Below are positions 1 to 9,900 of a DNA stretch of 34,086 nucleotides, one piece after another; the stretch's first letter is position 1; each line of letters begins with the position of its first letter. The DNA is from DAOSWM01 sp035380045 (lineage in GTDB: Bacteria > Bacteroidota > Bacteroidia > Bacteroidales > Tenuifilaceae), in contig DAOSWM010000033.1 in NCBI GenBank assembly GCA_035380045.1, positions 1-34,086 on the forward strand, given 5' to 3'. Under the pieces are notes generated by a model. It was not told the origin of the DNA. It saw only the letters and a program-made list of their open reading frames with translations, and made no database searches. The translations under genes and the position numbers were made by a program.

Positions 1-305
1 ACCAACCCGGCAACAACCATTAGGATAAAGAGAATTTTTAAAATATCCTTCGATTCGTGGAACAGAATTATTCCCAGAATGGCTGTGCCAACCGCACCAA
101 TTCCTGTCCATACTGCGTATGCCGAACCAACCGGTAGCGTTTTTAGCGAGATGGAAAGTAGCCAAATACTTATTGCCATAGCAATAATTGTAAACACCGA
201 TGGCCAAAGTTTGGTGAATCCGTTGGAATATTTCATCCCAATGGCCCAGGCGGTTTCGAAAAGTCCGGCAATAAAAAGTACTATCCATGCAATATTCGAT
301 TTCAT
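1..305 (-). CDS. SMR-family small multidrug/guanidinium exporter, Gdx/SugE-type (partial, 3' end beyond window)
   Basis: Reading the minus strand from an ATG at 305-303 gives an uninterrupted protein of 101 complete codons that runs off the window at position 1, so the C-terminus is missing. It starts MKSNIAWIVLFIAGLFE and contains AWAIGMKYSNGF and LPVGSAYAVWTGIGAVG, which match the SugE/Gdx branch of the SMR family: the membrane glutamate at residue 15, the WA..MK(Y) signature, and the PVG.AYAVWTGIGA helix. Family members are four-helix, dual-topology inner-membrane antiporters. Gdx members export guanidinium in exchange for protons, whereas EmrE/QacE types carry WG instead of WA. The gene lies 40 nt downstream of the ICMT-like gene in the same direction and is probably the last gene seen of that operon. 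Substrate assignment is inference from motifs. No guanidine riboswitch can fit in the 40-nt gap. Confidence 0.88.
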   Translation of the reverse strand, partial: MKSNIAWIVLFIAGLFETAWAIGMKYSNGFTKLWPSVFTIIAMAISIWLLSISLKTLPVGSAYAVWTGIGAVGTAILGIILFHESKDILKILFILMVVAGL

Positions 306-345
306 GCTGAAGGGGAGTTGAAAACTGGATGATTTATTGAAGTAA

Positions 346-849
346 TTACCTCATAATTTTTTTGTACAACCCCACAAATATATTCATTGCCGGAACCTTT
401 TCCATGTATTTTTTGTATTCGGTGCCAAACTTTTCAACTAGAAAATTGTCCTCTCTCTTTGTTCCAAGGTAGGTAAGGTAAATTCCGGGGATACCCAATA
501 CAATAAAAATCCAGTGAGGGTAGATGAATGGTGTAGCGATAAAAATTGAAATTATTCCTCCGGTGTACTGTACGTGCCGAACAACTGAGTAAAGTCCGGT
601 AGTTACAATGTTACTGGTATGTACGTAGGACCTGTCCTTTTTTACGCCACCCTTAACCCTGAAGTAAAAGAAGGGATAAACTACCAGCAGCATTCCAAAA
701 GCCCAGATAATGAAACCAATACAGGTTAGCGTGTTGTTTGCGTTGGGCTCAATAATATTTAGGAAAACAAGCGGATTAAGAGGAAAGCAGATTACCATTA
801 ACAAGTAAGCAGTAATATCGACAAGGTTAACAGAGTACTCTTTCTTCAT
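346..849 (-). CDS. ICMT/PEMT-like integral membrane methyltransferase
   Basis: This 167-residue protein has several hydrophobic segments (about residues 10-32, 40-63 and 98-126). Its C-terminal half has the layout of the isoprenylcysteine carboxyl methyltransferase / phospholipid methyltransferase family: GLYSVVRHVQYTGGI at about residues 86-100, then a hydrophobic hairpin, then KREDNFLVEKFGTEYKKYM. In the family the RHP.Y-like segment and the E....FG..Y segment form the S-adenosylmethionine site; here the proline of RHP is a valine. Bacterial members act on unknown lipid or small-molecule acceptors, so the substrate cannot be named. The start ATG overlaps the stop of the upstream nitroreductase gene by one base (TAATG), a strong sign of translational coupling. 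Family assignment is fairly secure; function is open. Confidence 0.8.
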   Translation of the reverse strand: MKKEYSVNLVDITAYLLMVICFPLNPLVFLNIIEPNANNTLTCIGFIIWAFGMLLVVYPFFYFRVKGGVKKDRSYVHTSNIVTTGLYSVVRHVQYTGGIISIFIATPFIYPHWIFIVLGIPGIYLTYLGTKREDNFLVEKFGTEYKKYMEKVPAMNIFVGLYKKIMR

Positions 850-1742
850 TATTTTACTGTTTCGTTGCTTAGGTAGTTAACGTTGAACCTTCGGCGTACA
901 ACGCCCTTTTTTAAATGGTACTTAGGATAGCCAATAATTAGGGAAGCCAGCGCAACTTCCGATTGTGGTATCTGAAAAACTTCCCTAATTTTCTTGTCCT
1001 TATTTATGGCAGGAGGAATCAACCCTATAGCAGTAGCACCTAATCCCAGAGCGTGTGTAGCAAGAAGTGCGTAGGTTAGCTTTATATGCGAATCCTCAAT
1101 GGCTTCAGGAGTTCCCTTTTGCGAGTGAAAAATTATGAGGGAAGGGGCTCTCCGGGTAATATTGTCAATCCCATTTTTTATGTCGTAGTGCCCAATTTTT
1201 ACCATGGGAAGTATATGGTCGCGCAGGGTTCTGTATGAATTCTCTCCGGCGTTACGTCGTATCATGTATCGGATAAATGGATTTTTAAACCATTTTTCAA
1301 TATTGTTGTAAAAGTTTGAAAGCAGCGGTAACGCATTTGCCAGAATATCTTTGTTATTAACAACAGTAATATTTATGTTGCTGGCATCGGCACCAAAGGG
1401 TGCCAGCGAAACAGAATCGATTATTTTCTCAATAACCATATTTGGAACCGGAACATCGGAAAAGTTTCTAACAGAGCGACGTTGAAGCAGAAAACACCTG
1501 AACCTGTCGTAGTCGGCTGCAAACTCTTTTAAATCAACAATATCCTTGCCGTACTCTAACCCGTCGATGGTAATTGAATTGGTTGCGCAAATTGCCATAC
1601 ACTGGCCGCACTTTATGCATAAGTGCAATTTATTCTCATCAAAAGCAGTTGGGGTACCGTTGGAGGGAATGATTATGTGAGCCGGACAAACCTCGGTGCA
1701 AAGGTTACAACTACTACACGTATCATGATTAATTGAGTTCAT
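849..1742 (-). CDS. Nitroreductase-family protein with N-terminal 2x[4Fe-4S] ferredoxin domain
   Basis: A 297-residue soluble protein. Residues 1-60 hold two ferredoxin-type cysteine clusters, C9-C12-C15-C19 and C42-C45-C48-C52, each CxxCxxCxxxC, expected to bind two [4Fe-4S] clusters. Residue 85 onward is an FMN-dependent nitroreductase fold beginning with RRSVRNFSDVPVP, the family's usual R-R-S-x-R-x-[FY] flavin-phosphate motif, and ending with GLGATAIGLIPP and a LIIGYPK segment. The fusion passes low-potential electrons from ferredoxin clusters to flavin and is common in anaerobes; the physiological acceptor is unknown. It is the first gene of a probable three-gene operon with the ICMT-like gene (1-nt overlap) and the SMR exporter. 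A promoter candidate lies at 1781-1811. Assignment to the family is secure; any nitro-compound role is only a family name. Confidence 0.9.
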   Translation of the reverse strand: MNSINHDTCSSCNLCTEVCPAHIIIPSNGTPTAFDENKLHLCIKCGQCMAICATNSITIDGLEYGKDIVDLKEFAADYDRFRCFLLQRRSVRNFSDVPVPNMVIEKIIDSVSLAPFGADASNINITVVNNKDILANALPLLSNFYNNIEKWFKNPFIRYMIRRNAGENSYRTLRDHILPMVKIGHYDIKNGIDNITRRAPSLIIFHSQKGTPEAIEDSHIKLTYALLATHALGLGATAIGLIPPAINKDKKIREVFQIPQSEVALASLIIGYPKYHLKKGVVRRRFNVNYLSNETVK

Positions 1743-1780
1743 AATTAGTTGTAGATTAATTGATTGAGATTTTGTATATG

Positions 1781-1811
1781 TAAAATTATAACATTTTTAA
1801 CCCTTTGTCAA
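1781..1811 (-). promoter_or_regulatory. Predicted Bacteroidota promoter for the nitroreductase operon
   Basis: On the minus strand CTTG (1812-1809) is followed after 20 nt by TAATTTTA (1788-1781), seven of eight positions of TAnnTTTG. The site is about 40 nt upstream of the ATG at 1742. The overlapping TTGACA/TATAAT pair has only 15 nt spacing and is less likely to be used. It sits back to back with the valS promoter. Confidence 0.45.
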
Positions 1812-1823
1812 GGTAAAAAACCA

Positions 1824-1856
1824 TTGTTTTACGTATCGGCATTTTTTGTATTTTTG
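1824..1856 (+). promoter_or_regulatory. Predicted Bacteroidota promoter for valS
   Basis: TATTTTTG at 1849-1856 is a perfect TAnnTTTG -7 box. TTG at 1824-1826 lies 22 nt upstream as the -33 element. The start codon is at 1905, giving a leader of roughly 40 nt. Spacing is slightly longer than the usual 19-21 nt. Confidence 0.55.
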
Positions 1857-1904
1857 CAGGCTGTTATCAAGTTTTGAATCAATTTTTAATTTTATAATAT
1901 TCTC

Positions 1905-4529
1905 ATGGAAATTTCTGCTAAGTACAATCCTGCTGAGGTTGAAGACAAGTGGTACCGCTACTGGATGGAAAACAAATTCTTTCATTCTGTTCCCGACAAT
2001 CGCGAACCTTTCTGTATAGTAATTCCTCCACCCAACGTAACCGGTGTTCTTCACATGGGGCATATGCTCAACAATACCATTCAGGATGTGATGGTGCGCA
2101 GGGCGCGAATGCTTGGCAAGAATGCTTGCTGGGTTCCCGGAACCGACCACGCTTCAATTGCTACCGAGGCGAAAGTGGTGGCCAAACTTCGGGCTGAAGG
2201 AATTGATAAGAACAAGCTAAGCCGCGAGGAATTTCTGGAGCATGCTTGGGAATGGAAGGAGAAGCATGGTGGAATTATTCTTGAGCAGCTAAAAAAACTT
2301 GGTGCATCGTGCGATTGGGACCGAACAGCTTTCACCATGGACGAGAAACTTTCGGCCAGCGTTATTAAGGTTTTTGTCGATTTATACAACAAGGGAAAAA
2401 TTTACCGTGGAGTTCGAATGGTAAACTGGGATCCACAGGCCAAAACAGCTGTATCCGACGAGGAGGTTATTTACCGCGAGGTGAAAAGTAAGCTCTACTA
2501 CCTAAACTATAAAATTGATGGCGAGGATGGTTTTGTAACTATCGCCACTACACGTCCCGAAACAATTCTGGGCGATACCGCCGTTTGCGTTAATCCAAAC
2601 GATCCACGCTACACGAATCTGAAAGGGAAACGAGTTTTGGTTCCGCTCATAAATAGAAGCGTACCCATTATTTACGATGAGTATGTTGATGTGGAGTTTG
2701 GAACCGGAGCGCTGAAAGTAACTCCCGCACACGACATTAACGACTACATGCTTGGCGACAAGCATAACCTCGAGAGCGTTGATATTTTCAACGACGATGG
2801 AACCATGAGCGCTGCCGCACAACTTTATATCGGAATGGATCGATTCGAGGTTCGTAAGGTGATTGTTAAAGATTTGGAAGCAGCAGGAAATGTTGCAAAA
2901 ATTGAGGATTACACCAATAAAGTTGGTTACAGCGAGCGAACCGATGCAGTTATTGAACCGAAACTTTCAATGCAGTGGTTCCTCGACATGAAGGAGATTT
3001 CAAAGCCTGCACTCGATTCAGTAATGAATGGCGATATAAATATCTATCCACACAAGTATGTAAACACTTATCGCCACTGGATGGAGAATGTGAAGGATTG
3101 GTGCTTATCGCGCCAGCTATGGTGGGGACATAGAATTCCTGCGTGGTATCTTCCCGAAGGTGGTTACGTTGTTGCAAAGAATGAAGAAGATGCGCTGAAA
3201 CTTGCCCGCGAAAAATCGGGAAATCAATCGTTGCAAATTTCAGATTTAAGGCAGGATGAGGATGTTCTTGACACCTGGTTCAGCTCATGGCTCTGGCCAA
3301 TTTCCGTTTTCGACGGAATCAATCATCCTGATAACGAGGATATCAAGTACTACTATCCAACCGATGAGCTGGTTACCGCTCCCGAAATTCTTTTCTTCTG
3401 GGTTGCTCGTATGATAATTGCAGGTTACGAATATCTTGGCGAAAAACCATTCAAGAATGTTTACCTAACAGGAATTGTTCGCGACAGCCAGAAACGAAAA
3501 ATGAGTAAGCAGCTTGGTAATAGTCCCGATCCGCTCGATTTGATTGCAAAGTACGGAGCCGACGGAGTTAGAGTTGGAATGCTGCTATGTTCCGCTGCCG
3601 GAAACGATTTACTGTTCGACGAAAGTTTAACCGAGCAGGGACGTAACTTCAGCAACAAAATCTGGAACGCATTCCGATTGGTGATGGGCTGGCAGGTTGA
3701 CGAAAGTTTGGCTCAACCACAATCAGCAAAAGTTGCTGTTGAATGGTTTAACAATCTTCTCAATCGCGAAATTGCACAAATCGATGACGATTTCTCAAAA
3801 TATCGTCTCTCCGAGGCGCTGATGAACGTTTACAAACTTTTCTGGGATGAGTTCTCATCATGGTTCCTTGAAATGGTGAAGCCAGCGTATCAGCAACCAA
3901 TCGATGGAGTTACCTACAAAGCAGTTCTTGAAATTTTTGATAAGTTGCTGGCAATTCTGCATCCATTTATGCCGTTCATAACCGAGGAACTCTGGCATCA
4001 TCTTTATCCACGGAAAGAAGGTGAAAGCATTATGGTTTGCCAAATGCCGAAGGCAGAAAGTATCGATACACAGCTGCTTGAGAAGGTTGAATTGATGAAG
4101 GAGGTTGTAGCAGGAGTTCGCAATCTTCGTCAGGAAAAGAATATTCCAAACAAGGACGCTTTATCGCTGATGGTAAAATCCGAAGAAAAATTTGGCGAAG
4201 GAATTGAAAGCGTAATTGTAAAGCTTGCCGGACTTGATTTGCTCAGCTACGTTGAGGATAAAGTTGACGGAGCCGGAAGTTTCTTAGTAAAATCAACAGA
4301 ATTTTTTATTCCGCTTGATGGATTTGTAAATCCTGAAGAGGAAATTAAAAAAATTACCGAAGAGTTGAATTATACCAAAGGATTTCTACAGAGCGTTCAA
4401 AAGAAGTTAAGCAACGAGCGGTTTGTAAATGGTGCTCCTGCTCAGGTTGTTGAAGTGGAGAGGAAGAAGCAAGCTGACTCCGAGGCAAAAATTAAAGTTC
4501 TGGAAGAAAGACTCAAGGAGTTATCGTAA
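1905..4529 (+). CDS. valS: Valyl-tRNA synthetase
   Basis: An 874-residue class I aminoacyl-tRNA synthetase that attaches valine to tRNA-Val in the cytoplasm. The HIGH signature is HMGH at residues 50-53 inside PPPNVTGVLHMGH, and the KMSKS loop is KMSKQLGNSPDP starting at residue 532. The CP1 editing domain is marked by TIATTRPETILGDTAVCVNP, and DTWFSSWLWP belongs to the catalytic core. The C-terminal 65 or so residues are charged and helical, matching the tRNA-binding coiled-coil arm of ValRS. Length is normal for bacterial ValRS. The ATG at 1905 begins MEISAKYNPAEVEDKWYRYW, the expected N-terminus. It appears to be a single-gene unit with its own promoter and a terminator. Identification is certain. 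Confidence 0.98.
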   Translation: MEISAKYNPAEVEDKWYRYWMENKFFHSVPDNREPFCIVIPPPNVTGVLHMGHMLNNTIQDVMVRRARMLGKNACWVPGTDHASIATEAKVVAKLRAEGIDKNKLSREEFLEHAWEWKEKHGGIILEQLKKLGASCDWDRTAFTMDEKLSASVIKVFVDLYNKGKIYRGVRMVNWDPQAKTAVSDEEVIYREVKSKLYYLNYKIDGEDGFVTIATTRPETILGDTAVCVNPNDPRYTNLKGKRVLVPLINRSVPIIYDEYVDVEFGTGALKVTPAHDINDYMLGDKHNLESVDIFNDDGTMSAAAQLYIGMDRFEVRKVIVKDLEAAGNVAKIEDYTNKVGYSERTDAVIEPKLSMQWFLDMKEISKPALDSVMNGDINIYPHKYVNTYRHWMENVKDWCLSRQLWWGHRIPAWYLPEGGYVVAKNEEDALKLAREKSGNQSLQISDLRQDEDVLDTWFSSWLWPISVFDGINHPDNEDIKYYYPTDELVTAPEILFFWVARMIIAGYEYLGEKPFKNVYLTGIVRDSQKRKMSKQLGNSPDPLDLIAKYGADGVRVGMLLCSAAGNDLLFDESLTEQGRNFSNKIWNAFRLVMGWQVDESLAQPQSAKVAVEWFNNLLNREIAQIDDDFSKYRLSEALMNVYKLFWDEFSSWFLEMVKPAYQQPIDGVTYKAVLEIFDKLLAILHPFMPFITEELWHHLYPRKEGESIMVCQMPKAESIDTQLLEKVELMKEVVAGVRNLRQEKNIPNKDALSLMVKSEEKFGEGIESVIVKLAGLDLLSYVEDKVDGAGSFLVKSTEFFIPLDGFVNPEEEIKKITEELNYTKGFLQSVQKKLSNERFVNGAPAQVVEVERKKQADSEAKIKVLEERLKELS

Positions 4530-4563
4530 GCACCTAAACAGCAAGGTAATAAAGATTTAGTAA

Positions 4564-4595
4564 AGAGGTCGGTTACATTTCCGGTCTCTTTTTTT
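4564..4595 (+). terminator. Rho-independent terminator after valS
   Basis: A 9-bp stem, AGAGGTCGG (4564-4572) with CCGGTCTCT (4581-4589) including two G-T pairs, closes an 8-nt loop and is followed by an unbroken T run at 4590-4595. It begins 35 nt after the valS stop. Confidence 0.8.
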
Positions 4596-4719
4596 ATTCC
4601 TGATTTCATGTAATCAATCCAATAAAAAAATGTAAATTGTTTTGCATTATTTTTAATATTTGAAACTTATATCAGGGTTTTGGAGTAATAGTATATAAAT
4701 AATTTTAGGGAGCATCGTT

Positions 4720-6855
4720 ATGATGGGGTTGAACTTGTTTATTCTTGTTCTGGTTCTTTCGTCCATACTTTCATTTATACTTGCCTTTTTTCTATGGAAT
4801 AAAAGAAGCGTTCTTGGAACACCATCTCTAGCTGGTGTTTTGGCTGCAATTGGCATTTGGGCTTTGGCCAATGGTATTGAGTACGTTGTTCCTACCCTAA
4901 GCCAAAAAATGATTTTTGTGGCTATTCGCTACTTTGGAATAGTTCAGGTTCCGGTTTGGCTCTTCCTGTTTACCTGCGAATACACCAAGCACTTTGAGGA
5001 TATTCCTGGAAAGCATAAACTTTTTCTATGGTTAATTCCTATTGCATCAATGGTTTTTGCAATTACAAACAATTCACATAACCTCTTCTTCTTAGATGTA
5101 AAGTTAAATGCATACAAATCAATTAGTTTTGTTCAATTAGAGCATGGCTTATGGTGGTGGATTCATACTTTCTACTCATACTTGCTTATCCTAATCTCGT
5201 TTTTTTTATTGGTACTTAGCACATTTAAAAGTTCCGAGCAGCAAAAACACCAAATTTATATTCTGTTAGCTAGTATTACTGTTCCCATATTTTCAAACTT
5301 TGTTTACATTATTGGCTGGCGTCCTTTATCCTTTGTTGATTTAACTCCCATTGCATTTGCAGTAACAGGAATCTTGTTCTTTTGGGGCATATACTCCAAA
5401 AAACTATTCAACCTAAAGCCAATTGCGCTCGATACCCTTTTTGCCAATCTGCCCGACGGAATTATTGTGCTAGACAATTCAAATATCATTATCGACATAA
5501 ACCATGCTGCCCTTGAGATGGTTTCCTTGCATACGGATGAAGTTGTTGGGAAACCTATTGATGAAGTTTTCGCTCCCTACAATGAACTCTTCAACGCTCT
5601 GGATTCATCATCAAGGGAGTTTCAGTACAACCGTAAAATATACGATTTTCTGCAATCGCCAATCTACGGGAAACAGAATGTTAAAGTAGGTTTACTGCTT
5701 ATTTTCCGAAATGTTAGCGAGAAAAAACAAACAGAAACTGAACTAAAATCAACCCGCGACCGATTCGAGCTGGCTGTTGTTGCTGCCGGCCTTGATACAT
5801 GGGAAAATAACCTGGTTACAGGCGAAAGAATTGGTGGGGATAAAATTTACCTCGAACTTGGGTATAAACCAAACGAAATCCCTAGAAGCATTGACGACAT
5901 TTTTAGGTTAGTTCACCCCGATGATTTGAAAAATGTGAAGCAACGAATAAACAACCATGTTGCAGGCAAAACCAGCATGTATACTGCTGATTTTAGAATA
6001 AAAGACAAACTTGGTAACTACCAGTGGGTTACAAATTACGGGAAGGTTGTTGAACGAGATAGCGAAGGCAATACCACTCGTTTTATAGGCTTAACCCTAA
6101 ATATTAACGATAGAAAACGAATTGAAGAGCGCACCAAAAAACAGAACGATGAGTTGCTGAAAGCCAACGCCGAGAAGGATAAGTTCTTCTCCATCATCGC
6201 ACATGACTTGCGGGGCCCCTTCCAGGGTTTTATTGGTCTCACCGAACTTATGTCGGAGAGCATTCAATCCATGAGCCATGATGAAATTCAGGATTTGTCG
6301 CGTACTCTTCAGGGCACAGCTAAAAACCTGTATGAACTTCTTGACAACCTGCTAAACTGGGCTGTTGTGAAGCGGGGTCAAAAAAGATTCAATGTAGAAC
6401 GTGTTAACCTCTCTTCAATTGTCGGAACAATTGTCGAAATAGTAAAACACCAAACACATCTTAAACAGCAGGAATTAAAAAATAACATTGATAAGGATAT
6501 TAATGTGTACGCCGATAAGGAAACCCTGAAAACAATAATTAGGAACCTTGTTTCGAATGCTGTTAAGTTTACACCACATGGCGGAAAAATTTCAGTCACC
6601 TCTGCCGACAGGCAAAATGGTTTTATCGAAGTATCAGTTGAAGACACAGGTATTGGAATGTCAGCTACTCTTAAGGATAACCTCTTTAAAATAAACCAAA
6701 AAGTATCCAGATTAGGCACTGATGATGAACCTAGTACCGGTTTAGGCTTAATTCTATGCAAAGAATTAATTGAGAAACATGGCGGTGTTATATGGGTTGA
6801 AAGCGTGCCAGGGAAAGGAAGCAATTTCAGGTTCACGCTACCAAAAGTAGAGTAA
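4720..6855 (+). CDS. Sensor histidine kinase: 7TM N-terminal domain, two PAS domains, HisKA, HATPase
   Basis: A 711-residue membrane kinase. Residues 1-225 hold about seven hydrophobic helices with features such as VPVWLFLFTCEYT and GLWWWIHTFYSYLLIL, resembling the histidine kinase N-terminal 7TM sensor region. A first PAS domain follows (about 240-345, PDGIIVLDNSN). A second, PAS_3-type, spans about 350-470 (GGDKIYLELGYKPNEIP, then LVHPDDL). The HisKA box is FFSIIAHDLRGPFQGF with phospho-acceptor H495. The ATPase shows NLVSNAVKFT, DTGIGM and TGLGL, so N, G1 and G2 boxes are intact. There is no receiver domain, and no response regulator is adjacent. The next gene is a hybrid kinase 119 nt downstream, so the two may work in one pathway; this is inference. 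The signal sensed is unknown. Confidence 0.92.
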   Translation: MMGLNLFILVLVLSSILSFILAFFLWNKRSVLGTPSLAGVLAAIGIWALANGIEYVVPTLSQKMIFVAIRYFGIVQVPVWLFLFTCEYTKHFEDIPGKHKLFLWLIPIASMVFAITNNSHNLFFLDVKLNAYKSISFVQLEHGLWWWIHTFYSYLLILISFFLLVLSTFKSSEQQKHQIYILLASITVPIFSNFVYIIGWRPLSFVDLTPIAFAVTGILFFWGIYSKKLFNLKPIALDTLFANLPDGIIVLDNSNIIIDINHAALEMVSLHTDEVVGKPIDEVFAPYNELFNALDSSSREFQYNRKIYDFLQSPIYGKQNVKVGLLLIFRNVSEKKQTETELKSTRDRFELAVVAAGLDTWENNLVTGERIGGDKIYLELGYKPNEIPRSIDDIFRLVHPDDLKNVKQRINNHVAGKTSMYTADFRIKDKLGNYQWVTNYGKVVERDSEGNTTRFIGLTLNINDRKRIEERTKKQNDELLKANAEKDKFFSIIAHDLRGPFQGFIGLTELMSESIQSMSHDEIQDLSRTLQGTAKNLYELLDNLLNWAVVKRGQKRFNVERVNLSSIVGTIVEIVKHQTHLKQQELKNNIDKDINVYADKETLKTIIRNLVSNAVKFTPHGGKISVTSADRQNGFIEVSVEDTGIGMSATLKDNLFKINQKVSRLGTDDEPSTGLGLILCKELIEKHGGVIWVESVPGKGSNFRFTLPKVE

Positions 6856-6974
6856 ATATAATTAACACAAACCTCTTTTTTTATCATGGCTTTCTGTTTT
6901 TGTTGACATAAATCATCTTGCCAAATAAGGAATTTGTGTTTAATTTTATCAATTTACTTATTTAATGTCATCCA

Positions 6975-9900
6975 ATGACTGATAAGGATATCGCTTTGAA
7001 AGGTAGCGTTCATGATATAATCATTGTTTGGGACTACCTATCGCAAACCATATCATTTTCAAGCAGAAGTTTGCTTGCTGAGTTAGGCTATACTATTAAC
7101 AACCAAATTATTGACGAGAATAGCTGGCGGCAGCTAATCCACCCTGACGATAAGGGTGCTCTTCAAAGTGACGAAACAACAATTCTATCAACATCCAGAA
7201 AAAAAGATACATTCACACTCAATATTCGGCTTAAACATCAAACTGGTAGCTGGGTGTGGTATAACTTATACACCAGCATTCTCGAAGAAACCTCAGGAGG
7301 AGAAGCATCAAAAGCCATTTTTTTATTCAAATCGAGTATCGCCAAGGATGAATTAGAAAAGTTGCTTCTTGAAAGCAACGAAAGGTTTAGAACCCTTGCG
7401 AACGCATCGTTTGGAGGTATAGGGATTCACAACAAGGGTTTAATTATTGAAGCGAACCAGGAGCTGGCTCGAATGTCAGGGTTCGACCACAGCGAACTTA
7501 TAGGAATGGATGGCCTTATGCTTATTGCTCCCGAACAGCGCGAAAATGTTCTGCAAAAAATTGTATCAGGCTACGAGAAACCTTACGAATCGTTAGGAAT
7601 TCGCAAGGACGGAACCATGTACCCGCTCGAAATTCAAGGGAAACAAATTCCATACAAAGGCGAAACGGTAAGAGTAACTGAATTCAGAAATATTGAGGAA
7701 AGAAAAAAAGCCGAGAAAGCCATGTTTGCCATCGAGCAAAGCTACGAGAGCATTATTGAATTAGCTGTTGATGGCATACTTATTGGTGACATTAAAGGCA
7801 TTGTAACAAAGGCAAATAAACGATTCCTTGAAATTTCAGGGAAAACTAAAAAAGAGGTTGAGGGGCTTCATATTAGCAAGCTGTTTTCACAGAAAATCCT
7901 AAAGGAAAAACCCTTACGGTTTGATATTCTTAGCAAGGACAAAACCCTGGTTACTGAACGGGAACTTGAAAAACCTGACGGAACGCACGTGGTTATCGAA
8001 ATGCACTCCAAAATGATGCCCAATGGTTCGTACCAGTCAATTATTCGCGATATTACCGAGAGGAAAAAATCGGAGTTGGCCTTGATTGAAAGCGAAAGCA
8101 TGTTTCGAACTCTATTCGAAACTGCCAACGATGCCATTTTTATAATGGATAGTGAACATTTTATCGATTGTAACTCTAAAACGGAGGACCTCTTTGGAGT
8201 TGAAAAGACAAGTATCATTGGTCATTCACCCATAGAGTTTTCTCCAGAATATCAGCCCGATGGGCAGCTATCCGCCCAAAAAGCGATGCAGAAAATTGAA
8301 GCAGCCAAGCATGGCGAACCTCAGTTTTTTGAATGGGTTCATCGTAAAGCCAATGGGAACCTATTCTATACCGAAGTTAGCCTTAATCAGGTTCTAATCA
8401 ATGGGAAGCAACTTACCCAAGCTATAGTTCACAACATTGACAAACGAAAGAAGCTGGACATCGAACTTCAGTACGAGCAATTCCTCATGATGAACCTGAT
8501 GAATAATGTTCCCGATCAGGTTTACTTCAAGGATAAGAATAGCTGTTTCATTAGGGTGAATAATAACGTGGCCACTCGGTTCGGGTTCTCAGACCCTAAA
8601 GATATTATTGGCAAATCCGACTTCGATTTCTTTGCTCACGAACATGCAGAGAACGCCTACCGGTTGGAACAAAAAATCATATCAACTGGAACGTCAATTG
8701 AAGGAATCGAAGAGATGGAAACCTGGCCCGACGGGAGAATCACGTGGGTGTCAACTTCAAAAATGCCTCTTAGAAATGAAACGGGAGAGATAATTGGTAC
8801 ATTTGGCGTTTCTCGCGATATTACATTCAGAAAAAAAGCTGAGCAAAGTTTGCGCGAAAGCGAGATGCGTTTACGCACACTTAGCGATAATCTACCGATG
8901 GGTTTAGTTTACCAAGTCGATTCTGGCATTGATGGAACTAAACGCGAGTTCAAATATATTAGTGCCGGGGTAGAAATAATGCATGGGGTAACCCCACAGG
9001 AAGTTATCAACGATTTCACTTGCCTATACAGCCAACTTCTAGAGGAGGATGGAAAAAAAATGGCTGAGCAGGAAAGAATTGCCCTGGCAAACTTCTCCTC
9101 ATTTAGGGTTGAAGTTAGGTACGTTACAAAGCAAGGAGAAACAAGGTGGATACTTATCTCTTCATCACCAAGGAAAGCCGACAACAATCACATAATTTGG
9201 GATGGGATTGAGCTTGACATCACTGAACAAAAACGAGCTGAACAAGCACTTCGCGAAAGCGAAGAAATGTATAGACTTGTTGTAGAATCAACAAATGAAG
9301 GAATATGGGATTGGGATATTGAAACCAACATAGCAGTATTCAGCGATAGGTATTACACAATGCTTGGCTATAAACCTGGCGAATTTGAGGGTAGCTACGA
9401 AAACTGGCGAAAACTGATACACCCTGATGACATTGGCTGGACAGAAGTTGTGATAAAAAAGCATCTTGAGGAGCAACTATCTGAGTTCAACGTGGAGTAT
9501 AGAATGAAAGCGAAGGATGGCAACTGGCGGTGGATTCATGCTAAAGGCAAAGTTGTAGGAAAAAATAGCCAGGGAAAACCTAATCGGGTTCTTGGAAGTC
9601 ATGAAGATATTACCGAAAGGAAACAGGTTGACGACGAAATTCGCGAATCGAGGAATCTGCTCCAAACCATTCTCGACACCATTCCTGTTCGGGTTTTTTG
9701 GAAGGATAAAAACCTGAACTACCTTGGATGCAACAGAGCATTTGCTAAGGATGCAGGATTCACATCTCCTCTACAAATTATTGGCAAAAACGATTTTGAT
9801 CTAGCGTGGTCAGCCCAGGCCGAACTTACCCACGCCGACGATTTAGCGGTAATAAATACGGGTAAAGCAAAAATTGGCTACGAGGAGTATCGCGTTTCCT

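Noticed and set aside
79..321. Plus-strand open frame of 80 codons
   Set aside because: It is antisense to the SMR exporter, whose minus-strand frame is a clear family match.
1743..1904. Guanidine riboswitch before the operon containing the Gdx-type gene
   Set aside because: The leader after the predicted promoter is about 40 nt and shows no conserved ykkC-like core.
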